Shown piece by piece: positions 58,106-64,000 of a DNA stretch of 64,000 bases (position 1 is its first letter; every line of letters starts with the position of its first letter). Both the position numbers and the translations under genes were made by a program. The notes under the pieces are model-generated. The model was not told the DNA's origin and did not search any database. It was given only the letters and a program-made list of their open reading frames with translations. Source of the DNA: Hyphomicrobium_B sp001006785 (GTDB taxonomy: Bacteria > Pseudomonadota > Alphaproteobacteria > Rhizobiales > Hyphomicrobiaceae); assembly GCF_001006785.1 (NCBI RefSeq), contig NZ_CDHO01000003.1, positions 1,364,001 through 1,428,000 on the forward strand, read 5' to 3'.

Positions 58106-58935
58106 GACGGGCGTCCCGTCGATTGTGGCGGAAAGCCTACTTTTGCCAGAAGGTGATGGCTCTGAGGGATCGCGGTCCCCGGATCATCCGCGAGGATCTC
58201 GAGCATCGTTGGTCCGTGGTAGCCGATCTCCTTGAGGGCGGCGGCGACCTCAGCGAACGGCACCGTGCCGGTGCCGATCGGATCATGACGCCAAATCTTC
58301 CTGGTCGTGTCGGAGACGTGCACGATGCGCAGGACGTCGGCGAGCTTCCGAATTCCCTCAGCGGGCGACTCACCAATGAAATAGGCGTTCGCGGCATCGT
58401 AAGTTGCGCCGAGGTCTTCAGATTTGAAACTGCGGACGAATGTCCCGAGGGTATTCGCATCGGGGAACGATGCCATCGGGACATTCTCGATGGCCAGCTT
58501 GATGCCCTTCGCCTGGGCGTAGGGCAGCAATTTCTCGATCGAGTCACGCATCCAGTTCGTACGAGCTTCGACGGTAGGCGGCGCCAACGGGCTCATTCGG
58601 CCGGGCACGGTCACCACCCAATGCACATTGATGTCTGACGCCAGATCGATTGTCTGCTTGAACATCTCGATTGAAGCCGCCCGCACCTCGGGCCATGGGC
58701 TCGCCAGGTTGTGATCAAGACTCGGAAGGTTCATCGCGCAATCGGAAGCCTTTACCTCGTCCAACAGCGCCGCGAGCTTGCGTCTTGAAGACTGGTCGAA
58801 GTCGGCAAGCGGCAGATGAGGAGGGTGAACCAGGAACTCGAATGTTCGGTAGTTGAGGTCCGCAAGCTGGCGCACGCAATCGATCACCGGCGTCGTCCAG
58901 GCGTAGGCGTAGGTATTGATGCCCATCGTGATCAT
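58102..58935 (-). CDS. Sugar phosphate isomerase/epimerase family protein (TIM barrel)
   Basis: A 277-residue AP-endonuclease-2-type TIM barrel (MGINTYAYAWTTPVIDCVRQ at the start). Probable metal ligands are Glu in KLAIENVPM, Asp in ATYDAANAYF, His in IVHVSDTTRK and Glu in PTMLEILADD. Family members isomerise or epimerise keto sugars and polyols, or act on inositols. Substrate unknown. The start at 58935 has GGAG upstream; the longer frame is not credible. Confidence 0.85.
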   Translation of the reverse strand: MITMGINTYAYAWTTPVIDCVRQLADLNYRTFEFLVHPPHLPLADFDQSSRRKLAALLDEVKASDCAMNLPSLDHNLASPWPEVRAASIEMFKQTIDLASDINVHWVVTVPGRMSPLAPPTVEARTNWMRDSIEKLLPYAQAKGIKLAIENVPMASFPDANTLGTFVRSFKSEDLGATYDAANAYFIGESPAEGIRKLADVLRIVHVSDTTRKIWRHDPIGTGTVPFAEVAAALKEIGYHGPTMLEILADDPGTAIPQSHHLLAKVGFPPQSTGRPS

Positions 58936-58969
58936 GACCTGCTCTCCTTCAGTGGCATTACGCTCGTGG

Positions 58970-60676
58970 CTAACGCGCATCCTGGTGTGCCTTGACCGCT
59001 TCTTTGCCGGCGATCCATCCGAACACCAGAGCCGGACCCAGCGTAATTCCCGGTCCCGGGTAGGCCCCCTCCATGACTGACGCCATGTCGTTACCGCAGG
59101 CGTAGAGGCCCGGTATGGCCGTCCCGTCCGGTCTGAGAACCCGTGTCGAGGCATCCGTCACGATGCCCGCCGACATGCCCAAATCGGCCGGCACGACCTT
59201 GACGGCATAGAACGGTGCCTGCTTGATCGGTCCGACGCACGGATTTGGTTTCACGTCGGCGTCCCCGAGCGAGCGCTGGTAGACATCACCGCCGCGACCA
59301 AACTCCGGATCCTCCCCCTTCTCTGCCCCGACATTGAAATTGCGCACAGTCTCATCCAGGGCCGCGACCGGCACGCCGATCTGCTTGGCGAGGTCCGCAA
59401 GGGATGCAGCCTCGATGAGATAGCCAGACGCGATATCGCCTTTGATCGATGTCGAAAACGGCTTGATCTTGCCGAGACCGTATTTCCAGAGGAAGCCGCA
59501 GTCGCAGATCAGCCAGGCTGGAATCGCACTGTTGGCGTGCGAGAGTTGCGCACGAACGAACTCGTGGTAGGACAGAGCCTCGTTGACGAACCGCTGGCCA
59601 TTGCAGTCGACGGCGATCAGGCCGGGTTTGGCGCGGTCGGTGACCGTGTGAGGAAAGACGCCTGCGCTGCCGTCCGCGCGGACAAAGGTAGAGGCCGGAA
59701 CCCAGAACGCCCCTTCCCTTGTCGATGACGACAGGCTGGCACCCAAGGCACTGGCGAGGACGGCTCCCCGCGGCTGCGGACCGGATTTGACCGTTGCAGT
59801 CAGCGTTCCCGCAGCTTCGGGGACATAGTTGCGACGGATCTCGGGCTGATGCGAGATGCCGCCGGTGGCGAGAATGATGCCGCGGCGGGCCACGAGCCTG
59901 GTCGATCGTCCCTGCGCATCCTGTGCAACGACCAGCGAGACACGGCCGTCCGGTCCGAGCTCAAGGCTTTCGACGCCGACGCCGGTCCGTATCTCCACCT
60001 TGAGATCGAGTGCGGACCGAAGCAGGCGCGCGACCAATGCATTGCCGAGATACAACGACGTGCCACGGCGCGCCTTGAGGCGCTGGAGGAAGTAGTCCAA
60101 CAGAAGCCGCGTGACGCGCAGGGTCGACGGCAGCGACTTCATCGCGCGGCGAAAGTGTGGAATGTCCTTGCGGCTGACCATCATGCCGCCGAACAGCGTG
60201 AACTCCGGCAGAGGGTCCCGCACGAGCCCGAATGCACGGCCCAACTGCCTGCCGTCGAACGGCACAGGTTCGAGAACGCGTCCACCCGCCGTTCCGCCCG
60301 GCAGGTCCGGATAGTAATCCGGATAGGTCGGCACGGGCTGGAATCGAAGCGACGTCGTCGCCTCCAGATCCCGCAGCGCGTCGTCGGCCCGCGCCAGAAA
60401 GGTCTCGAGCTTATCCCGCCTCTTGCCGGGCACGGTAACCGATAGATAGGTCCGCGCAGCCTCGATACTGTCGGGCTGCCCGGCTTCGGCCATCTTGTGG
60501 TTGACCGGTAGCCAGACCATGCCGCCCGAAATCGCGGTCGTGCCCCCCACGACATCCGCCTGCTCGAGCACGAGCACGGATTTTCCCGCAGCGGCCGCCG
60601 TACAGGCCGCGGTCAGACCAGCCGCTCCCGCGCCGATGACGATGGCGTCCCAGGCATCGGCCACCGCAGGGGTCAT
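58970..60676 (-). CDS. FAD-dependent dehydrogenase, ketosteroid-dehydrogenase/fumarate-reductase-like
   Basis: A 568-residue flavoprotein. The N-terminal FAD site is AIVIGAGAAGLTAACTAAAA, with VLEQADVVGGTTAISGG following. The C-terminal closing motif is GLYACGNDMASVMEGAYPGP followed by GITLGPALVFGWIAG. This pattern is that of 3-ketosteroid delta-1-dehydrogenase relatives, which remove two hydrogens from a ring next to a keto group. The exact substrate cannot be told. Its ATG overlaps the SDR stop. Confidence 0.85.
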   Translation of the reverse strand: MTPAVADAWDAIVIGAGAAGLTAACTAAAAGKSVLVLEQADVVGGTTAISGGMVWLPVNHKMAEAGQPDSIEAARTYLSVTVPGKRRDKLETFLARADDALRDLEATTSLRFQPVPTYPDYYPDLPGGTAGGRVLEPVPFDGRQLGRAFGLVRDPLPEFTLFGGMMVSRKDIPHFRRAMKSLPSTLRVTRLLLDYFLQRLKARRGTSLYLGNALVARLLRSALDLKVEIRTGVGVESLELGPDGRVSLVVAQDAQGRSTRLVARRGIILATGGISHQPEIRRNYVPEAAGTLTATVKSGPQPRGAVLASALGASLSSSTREGAFWVPASTFVRADGSAGVFPHTVTDRAKPGLIAVDCNGQRFVNEALSYHEFVRAQLSHANSAIPAWLICDCGFLWKYGLGKIKPFSTSIKGDIASGYLIEAASLADLAKQIGVPVAALDETVRNFNVGAEKGEDPEFGRGGDVYQRSLGDADVKPNPCVGPIKQAPFYAVKVVPADLGMSAGIVTDASTRVLRPDGTAIPGLYACGNDMASVMEGAYPGPGITLGPALVFGWIAGKEAVKAHQDAR

Positions 60677-61383
60677 ATCATGCCGCCGTTGGGCCGGATG
60701 ATCTGCCCCGTGATCCACGAGGCGTTCTGCGAGGACGCGAACAGCACCACCTCGGCAATCTCTTCCGCGCGGCCAATGCGGTTCAGCGGGCTCATTGCCG
60801 CCGATCTTTGCTTGGCTTCTTCCGTCTTTCCCGCGCGGAACAGGTCAGTATCGACCGGCCCCGGAGCGACTGCGTTGACGCGGACTTCGCGGCCCGCCAG
60901 TTCCTTCGACATCGACCGCACGAGACTCTCGACCGCCGCTTTCGTTGCGGTATAGGGGCCTCCCCCGGGAATTCCCAAACCGGTCATCGATGTGGTCAAT
61001 GCCACGATCGAGCCGCCCTTCGGCACGCGCCGCGCGGCCTCGGACAGCACATTGAACGCGCCGACGATGTTGACGTCGACGAGCTCCTGAAAATCCGCCA
61101 AGGGGAAGTCCGCCATCGGACGCGGCGGCCGGTTGATGCCGGCATTGGCCACGACAGCAATCGGCGCGACGCCGAAATCCGCGGTCACGCGCTCAAAGAC
61201 ATCGGCCACACCCTTGGCATCGCGGATATCGACCTTGTATGCACGCCCGACCGGCTTTGCGGGCGCGTCCGCCGCATAGGTGCTGGCCACCTGCCAGCCC
61301 GCGTTCTCGAACGCACTACAGCAGGCGGCGCCGATGCCGCGCGAGCCACCGAAAATCAGAACTACGGGTGAAGGCTTGGTCAT
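60673..61383 (-). CDS. Short-chain dehydrogenase/reductase
   Basis: A 236-residue classical SDR. The cofactor motif is LIFGGSRGIGAACC at the N-terminus, VANAGINRPP is the NAG motif, and the catalytic Ser and YxxxK are in ALTTSMTGLGIPGGGPYTAT, with the Lys directly after. It oxidises or reduces an alcohol/ketone with NAD(P). It lies in one operon with the flavin dehydrogenase and the epimerases. Confidence 0.9.
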   Translation of the reverse strand: MTKPSPVVLIFGGSRGIGAACCSAFENAGWQVASTYAADAPAKPVGRAYKVDIRDAKGVADVFERVTADFGVAPIAVVANAGINRPPRPMADFPLADFQELVDVNIVGAFNVLSEAARRVPKGGSIVALTTSMTGLGIPGGGPYTATKAAVESLVRSMSKELAGREVRVNAVAPGPVDTDLFRAGKTEEAKQRSAAMSPLNRIGRAEEIAEVVLFASSQNASWITGQIIRPNGGMI

Positions 61384-61404
61384 TTCTGTTCCTCGAACTC
61401 TCGC

Positions 61405-62358
61405 TTACCGTAAGCTTGCCCGGGTCGCGGCGATCGTCGCCGCGATGCCCTTCTTGATGTCGTATTTCGGCTCATAGCCGAGCTCGGCGCGCGCACGGCT
61501 GATGTCGAGCGCCCCCTTGACGGCGGTCGGGACCACGCCGCCATGGCGATAGACACCGCTGTCGCCGACCGTAATGCGGGCCCCCGGGATCGCCTCATTG
61601 ACCGCATCTGCGGTGTCCCGGAGCGTCGGAGCCTCGCCCGTTGCGATGTTGTAGGCATCGAAACGATGCTTCTCCTTGTCGAGCGCGAGCAGGGTGCCGT
61701 CGACCGTGTCGTCGATGAAAACCTGATCGACGGCCAGATTTGCACCCTCCGTCTGATGATAGGGCTCGCCCCGGAGTGCCGCCTCGATGAAGGTGCGCGG
61801 CAATCGCAGGCGCGGCAGGTGCGGACCGTAAACCCAGCACGTGCGTACGTTGATGCACTCAAGGCCGTGGTCGCGTGAATAGACCCGACCGTAATGCTCT
61901 GCTGCCAGCTTGGTGAGACCATAGACGCTGGCCGGCTTCTGCGGATGGTCCTCGTCGATCCTGGGTGCCTGGAAATCGCCGTAGGTCTCTTCCGTCGAGA
62001 TATGCACGACACGCCGAACCTTGCGCAGCCTCATCGCCTCGAAGACGTTGATCGAACCTTCGACGTTGACGCGCAGCGTCTTGATCGGGGCGTCCGCTGC
62101 AAAGACGACGCCCACGATCGCTGCCGTGTGCACTACCGCATCGACCGGATGCTTTTCGAACAACCGCACGACCTGATGCCACTCGCCAAAGTCGACCGCC
62201 TCGGCCGACAGCCGGGAATTGCTCGCGGCAAGCGCGGTCATTGCGGGCGAAACCGCGATATCCGCGGCAACGACCGTATCACCCCGGTCGAGCAGCGCCC
62301 TGACGATGGCGCCACCGAGCCAGCCGCAGCCACCCGTAACGAGAATCTTCTTGCTCAC
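61405..62358 (-). CDS. NAD-dependent epimerase/dehydratase family protein
   Basis: A 317-residue extended SDR. The Rossmann motif is VTGGCGWLGGAIVRAL. The catalytic SVYGLTKLAAEHYGRV holds the YxxxK, and VVHISTEETYGD the active Ser/Thr. Typical of nucleotide-sugar epimerases and related enzymes. It is a distant relative of the gene at 57200-58105 in the same cluster. Substrate unknown. Confidence 0.9.
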   Translation of the reverse strand: MSKKILVTGGCGWLGGAIVRALLDRGDTVVAADIAVSPAMTALAASNSRLSAEAVDFGEWHQVVRLFEKHPVDAVVHTAAIVGVVFAADAPIKTLRVNVEGSINVFEAMRLRKVRRVVHISTEETYGDFQAPRIDEDHPQKPASVYGLTKLAAEHYGRVYSRDHGLECINVRTCWVYGPHLPRLRLPRTFIEAALRGEPYHQTEGANLAVDQVFIDDTVDGTLLALDKEKHRFDAYNIATGEAPTLRDTADAVNEAIPGARITVGDSGVYRHGGVVPTAVKGALDISRARAELGYEPKYDIKKGIAATIAATRASLR

Positions 62359-62368
62359 GATTTTTCTC

Positions 62369-62791
62369 TCAACGCGGCTCCGGCTCTTCGTCGGTCGGCG
62401 GGCTCGTGATCACGAGGAACACCAGAGGGTCGATGCCCGTGTTGTGGAACTCATGCACGACGCCCGGCGGGATGAAGGTCACGTCGTTGGAACGCACCAC
62501 GCGACGCTCGCCGTCCACGACCAGCACGCCTTCGCCGGCAAGCACGTGGTAGATTTGCTCCTGCACCTTGTGGACATGGGATTCCACATGCGCACCTGCC
62601 TCGTAGGTCGAAATGCGGTGATCGAAGAACCGGCTGCCCGTGGTTTCGGGCGTGACGATCGCCTTCGACAGAGCCTGGTTGAAGTGGCCCGGATACTGGA
62701 TCCACTGCAGTTCGGCGAGGTTGCGAGTCACCGCGTATTTTTTCTTTTCCGCATCCGCAAATGCGTTTGGGGCGGGCGCCACGATAGTCAT
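62369..62791 (-). CDS. Cupin-domain protein
   Basis: A 140-residue single-domain cupin. Motif 1 is HVESHVHKVQEQIYHVLAGE, with the metal-binding His-x-His and Glu, and motif 2 is FIPPGVVHEFHNTG. It may be an isomerase, dioxygenase or binding protein. The start at 62791 has GGAGACAACGC upstream; a GTG at 62827 overlapping the ABC gene stop is possible. It lies between the ABC transporter and the dehydrogenases. Confidence 0.85.
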   Translation of the reverse strand: MTIVAPAPNAFADAEKKKYAVTRNLAELQWIQYPGHFNQALSKAIVTPETTGSRFFDHRISTYEAGAHVESHVHKVQEQIYHVLAGEGVLVVDGERRVVRSNDVTFIPPGVVHEFHNTGIDPLVFLVITSPPTDEEPEPR

Positions 62792-62823
62792 GCGTTGTCT
62801 CCAGTCGTTGATCGGTTCGAATT

Positions 62824-64000
62824 TCACATTGTCGCAGGGGTGCGCTGCCCCACCTCATCGGCCTGGACAACGCCGAGCAGCCGCTCGCACTGCGCCTTGT
62901 CCATCGCCAAGGTGCTTGCGGCACCACCGTAGGCTACACGACCATTCACGAGCACATAGGCACGGTCAGCCATCGCGAGGACGCTCTCCGCATGGTGCTC
63001 GACGATGACCATGCTCGCCCTCGTCGACAGTCGTCCAACGGCGTCGCGCACTTCCTGGACCACGGCGGGCGCCAAGCCTTCGAACGGCTCGTCAAGCAGG
63101 ATGAGCCTGGACGGCACCATCAGGGCGCGCGCAATCGCAACCATCTGCTGCTCACCGCCGGAGAGGGTTTCACCGCGCGAACGGATTCGAGCTCCGACCT
63201 TCGGGAACAGGTCGAATATCTCCTCCATCGACGCGCCCCCCGGCCGCGCGGCAAGCCTGAGATTCTCCTGTACTGTCAGGTTCGGAAACAGCCGCCGCCC
63301 CTCGGCCACCAGCGAGATGCCGAGTCTGTTGATGTCGCTGGGCCGCAGCTTCGATATATCGCGGCCTTCAAACGACATTTGTCCTTCCGACGGGTGCAGA
63401 ACACCCGTAACCGCGCGCAGCAGCGTGGTCTTGCCGACGCCGTTACGCCCGAGCAGGGCGACGACCTCGCCCTTGTGAACGGCCAGATCGACGTTCTCGA
63501 GCACGGTGCTGCCGCCATAGCCAGCGCTTATTCCCTTGAGCTCGAGGAGCGGGGCCTGGTCGGCCGGCACAGCCGCGCCGCCCTTCCTCGTCGGAAGAAC
63601 CACAACTTGCCCGCTCTCCTGCACCGGATGGGCATCGCCGAGATAGGCGGCGACCACTTCCGGATGCCGTGCGACCTCCGCCGGCTTGCCGTCGGCAATC
63701 AGACGGCCCTGATGCAGAACCGTAATGCGGTCCGACATTGCCAGGACCCGATCAATGTCATGCTCGATCAGAAGGACGGCATGGGATTGCGCCAGACGGC
63801 GGATGAGTTCGCCGACGATGCGACGATCGGATTCCGCCAGACCCGCCAAGGGTTCGTCCAGCAGCAGCAGCTTGGCGTCGATCGCGAGCGAGACCGCGAT
63901 TTCGAGGAGGCGCTTTTCGCCGTGAGACAGCGAGACGCAGAGTTCAGCCGCTCGTTCGGTCAGGCCGACGGCCTCCAGGAGGCCCCAGACCCGCGCATTG
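62824..64000 (-). CDS. Fused LivG/LivF-type branched-chain amino acid ABC ATPase (partial, runs off the window)
   Basis: Two ABC ATPase domains in one chain. The first is cut by the window edge; it shows the signature VSLSHGEKRLLEIA, Walker B LLLLDEPLAGL and the LLIEHDIDRV switch. A linker (PTRKGGAAVPADQAP) follows. The second domain is complete, with Walker A LLGRNGVGKTTLL, signature LSGGEQQMVAIARAL and Walker B ILLDEPFEGLAP. The order LivG-LivF normally occurs as two separate proteins. It would energise uptake of a branched-chain amino acid, amide or aromatic acid. The frame stays open to 64000. Confidence 0.85.
   Translation of the reverse strand, partial: NARVWGLLEAVGLTERAAELCVSLSHGEKRLLEIAVSLAIDAKLLLLDEPLAGLAESDRRIVGELIRRLAQSHAVLLIEHDIDRVLAMSDRITVLHQGRLIADGKPAEVARHPEVVAAYLGDAHPVQESGQVVVLPTRKGGAAVPADQAPLLELKGISAGYGGSTVLENVDLAVHKGEVVALLGRNGVGKTTLLRAVTGVLHPSEGQMSFEGRDISKLRPSDINRLGISLVAEGRRLFPNLTVQENLRLAARPGGASMEEIFDLFPKVGARIRSRGETLSGGEQQMVAIARALMVPSRLILLDEPFEGLAPAVVQEVRDAVGRLSTRASMVIVEHHAESVLAMADRAYVLVNGRVAYGGAASTLAMDKAQCERLLGVVQADEVGQRTPATM

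Overview
The window is about 64 kb of high-GC DNA, most likely from an alphaproteobacterium, probably Hyphomicrobiales. The clues are a GAAC-N7-GAAC SOS box in front of umuDC, an IetA/IetS pair of the type known from Agrobacterium plasmids, and a tight coding style full of ATGA overlaps. Positions 1 to about 56,600 look like the backbone of a conjugative or integrative element (or integrated plasmid). From about 57,200 to the end the genes are ordinary chromosomal-type metabolism. I saw no rRNA, tRNA, CRISPR array, integrase or relaxase.

Layout. 1-9,270: a repeat array, then small accessory genes (ArdC-type antirestriction fusion, DUF2726 protein, DUF883-like protein and three proteins of one new-looking paralogous family). 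9,255-10,643: a glycosyltransferase and an AraC-type regulator. 10,854-18,854: a very compact minus-strand operon of eleven genes. It holds a VirD4/TraG-type ATPase, an HNH nuclease, and six divergent members of one PcfJ-like protein family, two of which carry twin-arginine signals. A seventh member lies at 51,008-51,853. 19,092-23,668: an HTH regulator, a DnaB-type helicase and an SOS-controlled umuDC pair.

24,202-48,814 is a 24.6-kb unit transposon with 57-bp terminal inverted repeats, an IS1-family-like transposase at its left end, and an 8-bp target duplication. It sits inside a dihydrofolate-reductase-like gene. Taking out the element and one copy of the duplication restores an unbroken 210-codon frame. 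The cargo is mainly metal resistance: a MerR/CDF pair; a CusBA-type copper/silver efflux operon with small periplasmic and membrane proteins; a convergent operon with multicopper oxidases, a cupredoxin, a CusF-like chaperone and a TolC-type outer-membrane factor; and an arsR-arsC-acr3-arsC-arsH operon. A Fic protein and a DUF4238 protein lie near its two ends.

49,204-56,606 returns to the backbone and ends in probable defence genes: a HEPN-like protein, an Abi_C-type protein, and the IetS protease with the IetA ATPase. 56,607-57,199 is gene-free, has an AT-rich stretch, and may be the junction with the chromosome. 57,200-64,000 is one minus-strand cluster for uptake and oxidation of an unidentified substrate: a fused LivG/LivF-type ABC ATPase, a cupin, two epimerase-type dehydrogenases, an SDR, a flavin dehydrogenase and a TIM-barrel isomerase.

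The most promising new items are the IS1-type transposon with very large cargo, the expanded PcfJ-like family in the VirD4 operon, and two related copies of a structured minus-strand RNA (8,583-8,727 and 21,719-21,864).
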